Assembly: GCF_901709675.1 (NCBI RefSeq)
Contig: NC_051094.1
Location: 13,450,501 to 13,514,500, forward strand
From: Syngnathus acus
Lineage: Eukaryota; Chordata; Actinopteri; Syngnathiformes; Syngnathidae
Direction of reading: 5' to 3'
DNA length: 64,000 bases
The notes below the pieces were generated by a model. The model was not told the origin of the DNA and made no database searches. It worked only from the letters and a program-made list of their open reading frames with translations. Positions 12,401 through 28,505 of the stretch are shown here, piece by piece; within the stretch, counting starts at the first letter, position 1, and each line of letters starts with the position of its first letter. The position numbers and the translations under genes were made by a program.

Positions 12401-13549
12401 ATTTATTTAATGTTGTGTGTTTTATCCTTGATCTCGTTGCCCAACTTTGCAATTGTTTTGCTCTTTAGGTTCATAAGGAATTGCTTTAACAAGCTACAAA
12501 ACCCCAAAAATGTTTAATATTCAGTTCGATATTTTGCTACAAAAAACATCATGCAAAAAAAGTAACTACACAAAAGACAGTGGACACCAAATACTGTGTG
12601 ACATTATAAGTGCATTTACAACCCCAAATTCTTGAAAAAAAGATAAACTAGCAATAATTATTTTTCAGGAAAAAAACAGGGGTTGACACCCCCATTTAAT
12701 AAAGCATTAAACAAATGAAACAAATTTAAAAAAAAATGGGCTAAGAACTGTGCATAAGTGAATCTGTGGGTGCCAAAAAATGAGGGGGTCCACAGTACGG
12801 GGCAAGAGCTTGATAGAACTACCACCCAAAAGGTTTTAGTGAAGGACCCTGCCTAACTACTGAAGTTGGAAAATAGTTCGTTCTTATTTAATGTTGTAGA
12901 ATAAAAAGATTATGGAGCTCATCCTGTCCGCCATGAGCAAAGCAGTTCTTAAATATGAACTTTTCAGACGATGGATAAAGGCCATTCCAAATGTTTTAAA
13001 AATACTAATACCGTAATTTTCGGACTATAAGTCGCACCGGAGTATAAGTCGCACCAGCCATAAAATGCCCAAAAAAGTGAAAAAAAACCATATATATGTA
13101 TATAAATCGCTCCTGAGTATAAGTCGCCCCCCCCCCCAAAATATGAAAAAAAACCGCGACTTATAGTCCGAAAATTACGGTACATAGATTTCATTTCTCA
13201 TTTTGCTGAAATTGTTTTTCGACTGAAAAGCCTTCAATTAGATTTTTTTCCCTTCCTTTATTCTCCTTAGCTCCGAGACTGTGTGACTCTAACCAACCCT
13301 GGTGTTTCCCAGCTGAGTATTAGAGGAGATGGCAAATTGTTAGCATCAGCAGGCTGGGACCACCGCGTACGGATATTTGGCTGGAAGAAGCTTCGACCGC
13401 TTGCTGTATTGCAGTATCACAGTGACATGGTGCTCAGCGTTGCATTCTCCGACCACAAGGACCCCAGACAAAGACTTCTTGCTGCTGGATCCAAAGACCA
13501 ACGCATCAGCTTCTGGTCGATATACAATGACGGATCTCACACAGTATAG
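298..13549 (+). CDS. gnb1l: GNB1L, WD40-repeat protein (last five exons, 5' end outside window)
   Basis: This is a spliced gene with coding exons 298-423, 505-667, 2586-2678, 7293-7508 and 13271-13549. Together they encode 291 residues plus a stop; the human protein is about 327, so roughly the first 36-50 residues lie upstream of the window. All junctions are GT-AG and the phases agree (AG|T, then phase 0 throughout). WD-type strand ends are visible: AIHMWNL, RVCLWNL, LLLAGYEDGSLLLWDI, SASSENKLSSWML, SAGWDHRVRIFGW and AAGSKDQRISFWSI. Order and content match vertebrate GNB1L (guanine nucleotide-binding protein beta subunit-like 1). The family forms a six- to seven-bladed propeller without enzymatic residues. 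Family knowledge links it to stability of PIKK kinases through the TTT co-chaperone pathway and to the 22q11.2 deletion interval. It is convergent with tbx1, 5.4 kb away. The C-terminus (IYNDGSHTV) differs from the human end. Confidence 0.95.
424..504 (+). other. GNB1L intron, 81 bp
   Basis: This short intron runs from gtcagt to a weak acceptor, taag, at 501-504. Reading through it meets an in-frame stop at 494-496, so it must be removed. Confidence 0.85.
505..667 (+). CDS. gnb1l: GNB1L internal exon
   Basis: One base completes the split Ser codon, then 54 codons run from QGRDTRVCLWNL to GQQTEE; the donor is gtgaga. It matches the GNB1L segment after the first blade (human QGRD...LCLWDL). 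Confidence 0.93.
668..2585 (+). other. GNB1L intron, no coding sequence seen
   Basis: This 1.9-kb intron runs from gtgaga to a tttttgcag acceptor. I see no exon or clear repeat in it. The part at about 1840-2110 is of higher complexity than its surroundings and could be non-coding conserved sequence; this is only an impression. Confidence 0.6.
2586..2678 (+). CDS. gnb1l: GNB1L internal exon
   Basis: It has 31 codons in phase 0, from LKIVELPSKT to VMCVKLWQ, with donor gtaagc. This matches the GNB1L stretch around ILEMPSKT and CLRLWQ in human. It is too short to stand out as an ORF; the splice sites and phase define it. Confidence 0.93.
2679..7292 (+). other. GNB1L intron, no coding sequence seen
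   Basis: This is 4.6 kb of mostly AT-rich non-coding sequence. It includes a poly-C tract near 6525-6537. No transposon was recognised with confidence. Confidence 0.6.
7293..7508 (+). CDS. gnb1l: GNB1L internal exon
   Basis: It has 72 codons in phase 0, from PQSGPGPLLLAGYEDGS to MLDGQNNLQ, with acceptor cctttag and donor gtaagt. It carries a nearly invariant GNB1L signature (LLLAGYEDGS) and covers about two WD repeats. Confidence 0.95.
7509..13270 (+). other. GNB1L last intron, with repeat relics and complex islands
   Basis: This 5.8-kb intron has no exon that I can see. Complex, non-repetitive islands lie at about 8740-9130, 9200-9345, 9990-10180 and 11330-11970. Short relics resembling fish hAT elements lie at about 12190-12330. 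A palindromic MITE sits at 13011-13180, only about 90 bp before the last exon. Confidence 0.6.
13011..13180. mobile_element. Palindromic MITE with TA target site (Tc1/mariner-like)
   Basis: The two ends are perfect inverted repeats of 25 bp beginning CCGTAATTTTCGGACTATAA, flanked by TA on both sides (13009-13010, 13181-13182). The inside holds degenerate copies of an agtataagtcgc motif and poly-A/poly-C runs. There is no coding capacity. The TA duplication suggests mobilisation by a Tc1/mariner-type transposase. Confidence 0.8.
13271..13549 (+). CDS. gnb1l: GNB1L terminal coding exon
   Basis: It has 92 codons and the stop TAG at 13547-13549, with acceptor ctccttag. It encodes the last two WD repeats: SIRGDGKLLASAGWDHRV, then AVLQYHSDMVLSVAF and AAGSKDQRISFWSIY. 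An extra DHKDPRQR segment lies between blade strands, compared with the shorter human loop. Confidence 0.95.
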   Translation, partial: LRDCVTLTNPGVSQLSIRGDGKLLASAGWDHRVRIFGWKKLRPLAVLQYHSDMVLSVAFSDHKDPRQRLLAAGSKDQRISFWSIYNDGSHTV

Positions 13550-13591
13550 ATTTGGGGAAAAATATAAAATTGAACATATTGTGACGTAGAA

Positions 13592-13640
13592 CAGGAGTTC
13601 TTAACCTTTTCAACCTTGAGGTACAATTTTTCCTTTACAA
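13592..13640. repeat. Relic resembling a hAT terminus after GNB1L stop
   Basis: The sequence starting caggagttcttaacc resembles a common fish hAT-family end. Only one end is visible, and it may be truncated by the neighbouring SINE. Confidence 0.35.
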
Positions 13641-13660
13641 AATGGCCCAGGGCTCAAGTG

Positions 13661-13974
13661 CTCAGTGGCCTAGTGGTAGAGTGTCCGCCCTGAGACTGGA
13701 AGGTTGTGGGTTCAAACCCCGGCCGGGTCATACCAAAGACTATAAAAATGGGACCCATTGCATCCCTGCTTGGCACTCAGCATTAAGGGTTGGAATTGGG
13801 GGGTTAGATCACCAACTGATTCCCGAGCGCGGCACCGCTGCTGCTCACTGCTCCCCTCTCCCCCAGGGGATGGATTAAAATCACACGGGGATGGGTTAAA
13901 TGCAGAGGACAAATTTCACCACACCCAGGTGTGTGTGTGACGATCATTGGGACTTTAATCTTTAATCTTTAATC
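13661..13974 (+). mobile_element. tRNA-derived SINE with ATCTTT-type tail
   Basis: It begins ctcagtggcctagtggtaga (A-box region), followed by ggttcaaaccc (B-box), then a body typical of a widespread teleost SINE (tggcactcagcattaaggg; cgctgctgctcactgctccc). It ends in a (TTTAATC)n tail. About 314 bp and apparently full length, 111 bp past the GNB1L stop codon. No clear target duplication was found. Confidence 0.85.
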
Positions 13975-14280
13975 AAAAATTATGATTTGTGTTGAGACTG
14001 ACAAAGTATAATGTTCCTGCACACAAGTCTGTGCTTGCAATAGCTGCTGTTCATGACTGTGGATTTGAACTGCTTGATCAACCTTCTTTTTCTCCTGATA
14101 TGGCAGCCTCCGACTATTCTTTCTTTGCTCCCTAACATGGGGGCGAAGCACTAACTGGCCAATGATGAGGTCCTATTTGCTCATTGAGGACTTTTTAGAC
14201 TGAGAGTTTCCGTTTCACAAGTATACGAGAGCTGCAACACCAATGGAAAAGTGTGCTTATGCAGGAGAGCTGATGTTGAC

Positions 14281-14286
14281 AATAAA
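14281..14286 (+). terminator. Possible GNB1L polyadenylation signal
   Basis: This is the first AATAAA found downstream of the GNB1L stop, about 730 nt away. If used, the 3' UTR would include the SINE at 13661-13974. An ATTAAA inside the SINE is an alternative. Confidence 0.3.
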
Positions 14287-15639
14287 ACAAATTCGGTTAA
14301 ATTCAGCCTAGGAACTTCTTGTCGGTCATTTTATATCCTGATATTGATACTGTATATGTATCTCAAAACATTTTTACAATTACAATTTTTCCTTCCAATG
14401 GTTTTATTTTATCAGTCTCTGACTTGCACCCTCAATTCCAATACATTAATAATGGCCAAAGATAGAACCCAGGAGAGGTTTTTTTGCCCGTCATTACTCT
14501 GAGCCCTCGCTGGCTGGGACCAACTTCATCTGTCAGGCCAGCTAGCTAGCTCTCGCTAACCTATTTAATGAAGAATTGTGAAGTCAGGCGTCTCGCTTCT
14601 GCACTTCGTCTCGCCTGTGTATTGGAGCATGAAATATACAAATTCAGCAATGTTGACTATAAATTAATGGCCATGGATTGCAAAATAAAATCAAGATAAA
14701 GCACAAAATTTGATTTAATCATTTCTTGTTTCTTCTAACTCTTCATTATGCAAGTGAAACTCTGACTCCACTAAAATCACATCCCATGGTAATTTGCCAA
14801 ACCAGATTAAACAGTGTGATGATGTTTACTAAAGTGCAGTGTGATTTGCCCTAGTGGACTTGAATATGAGGTGTACGGCCCACCTGAGCAGCCGTGTAAT
14901 CCTGGATTGTTATTTTAACAGGACTTTGTTTAACACAGACGTCGCGGCCTTATTTGTCAAACAAAGTTAATCACAGCACGCCTGAAGAGCAGAGCGCCCA
15001 TGGTTTAGTTGTAGTTTTTGGTCATCATTATTTGTTCATAAGTAGGGAATATTTTTCTTTTGACAAGGTTTCTTCAAATTCTAAGGACAACTATGAAATA
15101 TGAAAGACTTTTTATTTTAAGTATTGGCCAAAAATAGGCAAGTGTTATTTTTCTGTCAGTCTAATTAATAACAATTGATGAGTAAATAAGGCAGCTTGGG
15201 GGCTGATGTGTTTGAGGGCCACACAAAGAAGACAAAGGCCATGGCTTCAAATGCTAGACATGCTTCGTATAGGATTTGTTTCCTGAGATGGCCGGGAGTT
15301 CATTGCGAGAGACTCGTCATGCTGTACAGGACCTGTAAACTCAAAAAGATAGACCAGCATGACAACCACAGATCATGAGGGTGGGGAGAAAAGACAATGT
15401 TGACAGACAAGCTGCTTACAGTAATTTTAATGTAAAACTGAATTTTGGTTGACCTCCATTAAGATTTTGAATATTTAATCTGCGATCACTCACAAAAGGT
15501 TTTCTACTAACTTAAAACTGATTTTTATAAACAATTTATCATTTCAGTTGTATAGTTTGCAATATTTGGTAACCAAATTTCTTTTGGATTTCATTCGGCG
15601 CACGTGTGTGTACCTCAGCAAGTGTAAATGTTATAAAGG

Positions 15640-15985
15640 ATATGTGAAATTCTCTCCCCTCTCGCTCGTCTGGTTTCCAGGACATGTTTTCCTTGTACCC
15701 CACAGAGGTCCGTCTATGCCTTTTGTCCCTGACCTCTCTGCTGACATCTCCCATTCATAATAGCTTCCTAAGTCTCATGTTGGCTTTGAACAAACACCAG
15801 CGGCGGCGCGGGCCAGCTTCCGTCCTTCGTCGGATAAATCAAATGCCGGGTCCATTGGTGCAGATGCCTTCTGAAAGGAACAGACAGCAACCTGCTGGTC
15901 GCTGGCATTGGCAGCTGGTGGACCCCGTAAATCACTTCATAATGGATCTTTTAGGAAGTCAATAAATGGACAGGGACACCCCCAC
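15640..15985. other. Complex non-repetitive island, possible regulatory element
   Basis: Mixed-composition sequence without low-complexity runs sits in AT-rich surroundings, about 3 kb downstream of tbx1. An open frame crosses it but shows no known domain. Possible conserved non-coding element; conservation is untested. Confidence 0.3.
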
Positions 15986-16307
15986 TACAATAGACCCTGT
16001 GCTTCACTTATCACCCGACGTGTGTCATTTTTGGCATTGAGGGTCAAAGTTCAGCTTCACTTTGGAGTAGGATGTATTCGCGTGGGTGGTGTTGGTGTTT
16101 ATGTGTACCAAACACTCTGTATTACAAATTATATATATTGTCTGCTACATGGCATAATTGCCCTAGTCATATGCCTATATTTTTTGGAAACAAGAAAAAA
16201 CACAATTGTTAGGACACACTTTGGTGTTTTATATGTTTTCTTATTCCTTTTGCTTGTTCACCCATCTGATTGACGTTTTTGTTACAATATGACATACATA
16301 CATCTAA

Positions 16308-16400
16308 TAGGGCTGCGCAATATATCGGAAAAATAATACTGCAATAACAGCCTATGCATTGTGCATATCACAAAGAAATGCAATATTTTTGTAATGGAAT
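16308..16400. repeat. Relic resembling a hAT terminus
   Basis: agggctgcgcaatatatcgg resembles the terminus of a common fish hAT MITE, followed by the usual AT-rich interior. The other end was not found. Confidence 0.35.
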
Positions 16401-16449
16401 TGTATGCATTTATCTGAATTTGACCAGTCATATGCAAATTTAAATGCAC

Positions 16450-16545
16450 ATCAACCATCCATCCATTTTCAGTATTAGTATCCTGTTCAGGGTCGCTGGA
16501 GCCTGTCCCAGGTGACATCGAGCCAAAGGTAGAATTGATCCGCCA
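16450..16545 (-). repeat. Fish interspersed repeat fragment with CCATCCATCC end
   Basis: ccatccatccattttc followed by cctgttcagggtcgctgga is the reverse-strand 3' end of a common fish retroelement with a GGATGGAT tail. An AT-rich simple tract follows to about 16620. Confidence 0.6.
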
Positions 16546-18359
16546 CACACATATATTTTTATATTTTTTATTATATATTTTTATTTTTTATATATATATG
16601 TATATATATATATATATATGAAAGAAGAAAGGCCACTGTGGTTTGGTGTCCCACAAAAATAATACATTGCATTGTATGCTTCAACCATGTGCCATAATGT
16701 ATAAGGAGGACTTACCTGACTATCTTTTAAATAACAGTCCCAACATACTTCGTCTTGTGCCTAATAGAAGCCGCATGCAGCAGATGTTCCACATGTAGAT
16801 AAGTGTGACATGATGCTTCATGTTGCATTGTCATCCATCATCGATCTCCTCATATTTCAATGGCACATCCTTGGCATCCTGTCACCGGAAACTCCAGGTA
16901 TTCAAGCTCTCTTTTGTTGTATGTATTTACCTGATTGATTAGTAATATGCACTACTTTATGTAAGTAGTAGTCATCATGCAGTACAGCACAAGAAAGCAC
17001 ACTCAGTTGCACTTAATGTCAGTGTAAAATCAAATTGCTTGGCTGATTTCTATTGACTCAACTTCCTAATAAACTACCATTGCTTTGACTTAGAAATGCC
17101 CCAACCTACGAGTTTTTCTAGTAACAAACCTCGCTTTGTTTGGTCGAGTTTTTGTTTTGTACTTGCGAGGAAAAAACTTGAGTTTTACAATCTTCAAATA
17201 CATTGATGAAGGGGGCCGACATGCGCTGAATAAATATACTTTTGTATTATATACAGGCCTTTCTTTCTTTGAGCTTCTGGGTGGCGCTGGATTGAATTAA
17301 TAACTGTGATTATTAAAGAAAGGCAATGTGTTTTTGGTAGCTCGTGATTTCAAGATGATTTCATTGATGTCAAAGAAACAGATAACATGGGTCACTTAAC
17401 CGCGAAGAGAAAAAAGTCTTTACAGAGGATATCCAATAGTCAGACATTACTACATACGTTAGTCGTATAATTAATGAATCCGTGTCCTGGAAGCTATCAT
17501 TTGTCTTGATTGACCTTTTTATAGCACCGTCCGGCTGCGGGAGCCCCAGCATGAGTGGCAGGCCGGCGACAGAGCGCACGAAGCGGCGAACATATCCAGA
17601 CCTCTGCTTCCTGACCAGACAAAACAAGTGACGCAAAACGCATTGGAACAGCATGTGGCACTGAAGACAATGGTAAAACCAAGTAATAAAATTGGTTGCG
17701 CAATTTATTTTATTTTATTTTTTAAATGATTTGCGATAAAAACAATATTAATTATTTTACAAGTAACTGGTGGGAAAACTGGCCGGAAATCAATGAAAAT
17801 AAAAAAGGCTTGAAAGGCTTTGGAATCAAACCCCAAACAAAACAGAAAATGATACAACCAATTAGTCCGAGTTTAAATGAGTAGAAACATTATTTAACCT
17901 CTGACACCTTTACAATTGTAAAGCCATTAAGCCATTTAACAGTCAGAGGTCAGGCGCCCTTGGGCACGCTTTTCCCCTTCCTCCACCTTTATTGGCTGCT
18001 AGTCTTGTGGTAAAATAAATAAATAAGCTAGATAAATAAGCTACTTAAAATGAAACAATTACCTTGAAGTGGGAAATGGCTGCATGGAAAGGAGGCACTC
18101 CTATTGTGGAAAGATCTCCAAAGTGCTCAATTGGGCATGAGCAGTGTCCAGCATGAATACCTTATGTTGCCCTTGTGGAAGCACCAATTTGGTATAAAAT
18201 GCTTTTTAGTTTATAACATTATAATGACTGTATTTGCAGGCGTGTGTACGTAGTGTATTTGTTATTTGGCTTTGTCTGTCTGTCTGTCTGTCCATCTATC
18301 AGTATCTTTCGATCAGTCAATGGAAACTTCATACAAAAACATGGTTAGATTAATTAGAA

Positions 18360-18365
18360 TTTAAT
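18360..18365 (-). terminator. Possible tbx1 polyadenylation signal (ATTAAA)
   Basis: TTTAAT on the + strand reads ATTAAA on the tbx1 strand, about 585 nt after the stop. A canonical AATAAA on the same strand (TTTATT, 17988-17993) is the next candidate, about 960 nt after the stop. Confidence 0.3.
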
Positions 18366-18949
18366 GTTCACTTTACAGACACAGAACAAACATTCTGCTT
18401 CATTCATTTACTTTGAATTGCTGCAAGTCAGTGCCATGGTACAAGCTTCTCAAAGCGGCTCAAAATGTTCATGTTTGATGATGCAACCTTTTTTCCCTCC
18501 TCAGACAAAAACATTTCGACGTGTTTCCACAGCCGCTCCGATGAGCTCAGCATGCAAACATGTCGTCTACCTACAAGGTGGAGGGATTATAAAACGTATG
18601 GCTTTTTTGAAAGCATTAGAAACAAGACAAATCAAAAAGTGCATTCAACACAAAAATGTTCAATTCCAGTCTGTGATCAAACATGTTCTCCTTGGCCTGC
18701 TGGCTCAGTGACTGAACTTCTCATGCAGGTTGGCTGATGCCAAGCAACCGCCCTTGAGTTCACAGGTCGCATAAGTCCTCTTTCAGGGCTTAACGCGGGC
18801 GTCTGTGCTTCCTGCAGAGATTCTTTAAATAAATACAGCAGGGTTTGTTTACCACAAAGCAGTTTCAGTCTGTTAACACACCCTGCAGGTTGCATGAAAA
18901 GTTTCAAGGCTGGCTCCATTCCCGCAATGCAGTGCACCGTTCGCAGTCA

Positions 18950-26478
<7,529 letters not shown>

Positions 26479-26598
26479 AGGCAGGGGGCTCAAGTTAGGG
26501 GAAAGTCGTTCCTACTCCTCCTCCACCGCCTCCCCCTTCTCCAAACAGCAGGAGAAGGCTGCGCAAAAAAGCGAAGAACATGCGCGAAAAAAGCCTTC

Positions 26599-26604
26599 TC
26601 ACAT
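26599..26604 (-). promoter_or_regulatory. Minimal upstream ORF (ATG-TGA) in tbx1 1b leader
   Basis: Reading the tbx1 strand, an ATG is followed at once by TGA. A second upstream ATG at 26581 opens a 27-codon ORF ending in TAA shortly before the ATG at 26478. Both are relevant only if transcription starts upstream near the TATA-like box and this leader is unspliced. Confidence 0.35.
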
Positions 26605-26685
26605 GCCCACACTGGCCAAAGTCTGCTTGGAAAGTATTCCCGCTGCTACGGTGAAGGCACCCGAACTTCCCTGGTCGATAGGTTC

Positions 26686-26692
26686 ATTTATA
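26686..26692 (-). promoter_or_regulatory. Candidate TATA box for tbx1 exon 1b
   Basis: ATTTATA on the + strand reads TATAAAT on the tbx1 strand, framed by a GGTTC/GAACC inverted repeat. Initiation 25-30 bp downstream would give a 5' leader of about 180 nt before the outer ATG at 26478. No initiation data are available, so this is inference. Confidence 0.4.
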
Positions 26693-26699
26693 GAACCTC

Positions 26700-27010
26700 G
26701 AGAGGGGAAGCGGTCCAGCCGGTGTCAAACCATTGTCGATCCGCAGAGAGCATGCAGGGCGAGCGCGCGTTCCGTGTTTGTGCTCGTTGTGTGCGGTGGC
26801 GGGTGTTGTCATGTGAAGGCTGCTTGCCCGCCTGCCTCCACGAGAAACTGCTGCTGATACGAGAATGTCAGAAGGCAGCCACATCCACATCCACGCCTCC
26901 CCCTTGCGAACTGCGCGCAAGGAAAACGCGCGCGTGTGCGTGCCTGCGTGCGCGCAATTCGGCGTGTTTTATTTTAATAAGACTTTGTCACTCGCTTGGA
27001 TGCCGTCCAC
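26700..27010 (-). promoter_or_regulatory. CpG-rich region upstream of tbx1 exon 1b
   Basis: Dense CG dinucleotides (for example CGCGCGCG-type runs near 26926-26960) stand out against AT-rich surroundings. This is typical of a developmental-gene promoter or CpG island. Long open frames on both strands here follow from the base composition and are not called as genes. Confidence 0.45.
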
Positions 27011-27305
27011 GTCACTGCAATGCCCGGCTGAACAATATGAGCCACTTTTTAACAGTAGAAACAAACGGCGTTTACTGCGAGGAACACGCCCCGAAGGCTA
27101 TCGTATAATTTACGAATTTATTGTTGTTGTTTTTTAAATCATACTTTGCCGCTTTTAGGGAGCTATTGTTGAAATACTAAATAATTCAACATTTCAATCA
27201 CAGAAATGTCCAGTTTTTAGTTATGTTATGCATAAGTAATTATACTCGTAGCGTTATAGTGAAATATGTGGCTTCAATTTGTAACCTAAACGTGCACGCA
27301 TTCTA

Positions 27306-27336
<31 letters not shown>

Positions 27337-28060
27337 AGATTATTATTATCATCGTCGACGATGTATAGTATTTTCATTTCTCAGACGTGTCTAACCGTGT
27401 CTTTTCTAATTCTATGTGGACGCCTGAATTATATTTTTATGCATTTTTTTATGCAAAATGGTATATGCTGTTGTAGCAAACGAATAATGTAAAAGTAAAA
27501 TCGTATCCCACTTCTCAACAAAGTTGCACGGAGATCAATAACGGAACGTCGGTTGACTCATATCGATTGTAATGTATAATTTAACTAAACAGACAAAACA
27601 GCCAAGCGTAATTTGAAAAGTATACACACACTCGGAAAGTGATGCTCAGAAGCTTTATTCCTGTCTTTGCTAATGATGATAATTCTCTATCACTTATCGG
27701 AGATTTACACGGCACTCTTGCCTGAAGCCACTGCGACGGAGACGCGCAATACACGTGGTCAGTAAAAGTTTTTTTTTTTTCTTTCAGACGCATAACACCT
27801 TGGAGGGAGCTGGCCTTGACCTCTTGGACCCGCGTGTCGCCTTGCGGCTTCTCAGCTTCTCTGTAGTGTCCAAACCGAAATGTGTTTTGTTGGACATTAA
27901 CCGGATAGAGTCCAATTTACACATGAGGTCACCGAATGAAGCCGGGAGGCAACAGCGGGGGTCTAATGGGATAAATCAGTTAGAGGATTAGCTCTATTTA
28001 TTTTGGATGTTTCTCCATAGGAGGCTGAGATCATGAACAAACTTGTCCACTCTGAGGATG
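27011..28060. other. Upstream of tbx1, no gene seen
   Basis: It contains a (GAT)n tract at about 27311-27335 and a complex stretch at about 27700-27990 with an open frame but no recognised domain. Confidence 0.5.
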
Positions 28061-28154
<94 letters not shown>

Positions 28155-28155
28155 C

Positions 28156-28230
<75 letters not shown>
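28061..28230. repeat. (GATA)n microsatellite, about 170 bp
   Basis: Uninterrupted GATA units except for one GACA near 28153. A trinucleotide AAT/ACT-rich tract follows at about 28290-28505. Confidence 0.97.
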
Positions 28231-28231
<1 letters not shown>

Positions 28232-28289
28232 TTGTATTTTTTGTAGCTCTGCCAGCTTTAAAAGATTTTTTAGTTCATTGCAATTATAT

Positions 28290-28505
28290 AATTGTCTAAT
28301 AATAATTATAATATTGGTGATAATAATGATGATGATACAACTACTACAATTACTACTAATGATAATAATAATAACAACAATAATAATAACAATACTACTA
28401 CTACTACTACTACTAATAATAATAATATAATAATAATAATAACAATAATAATAATAACAATAATAATAATAATAATAATAATGAAAATAGTAATAATAAA
28501 AAAAA
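28290..28505. repeat. Imperfect AAT/ACT/AAC trinucleotide-rich tract
   Basis: Low-complexity sequence of TAA, TAC and GAT triplets. The open frame through it (poly-Asn/Thr/Ile) is not a gene. Confidence 0.9.

Larger units (their letters stand above)
13550..18949. other. Convergent intergenic region between GNB1L and tbx1
   Basis: It holds 3' UTR sequence of both genes, a relic resembling a hAT end at 13592-13640, a tRNA-derived SINE (13661-13974), a complex island at about 15640-15985, a hAT-like relic at about 16308-16400, and a fish-repeat fragment at 16450-16545 followed by an AT/TA-rich tract (16550-16620). I see no further gene. Confidence 0.6.

Noticed and set aside
12740-12800. Possible repeat end around gaatctgtgggtgcc
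   Set aside because: Only a vague likeness to interspersed repeats; no inverted ends or target duplication.
13661-13740. tRNA-like sequence with A and B boxes
   Set aside because: It is the head of a SINE: the body and tail follow directly, and it does not close into a full tRNA cloverleaf.
15908-16273. 121-codon + strand frame between the two genes
   Set aside because: Hydrophobic low-complexity C-terminal half, no recognisable family and no splice context.
17080-17210. Possible repeat around cccaacctacgagttttt
   Set aside because: Resembles a fish interspersed repeat, but neither boundary nor family could be fixed from the sequence.
27755-27991. 78-codon + strand frame with LEGAGLDLLDPRVALRLL
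   Set aside because: A plausible-looking peptide, but with no known family and no donor site that leads to another exon. Kept only as part of a gene-free stretch.
28061-28230. Regular array that could be mistaken for a CRISPR
   Set aside because: It is a 4-bp tandem repeat without spacers in a vertebrate genome.
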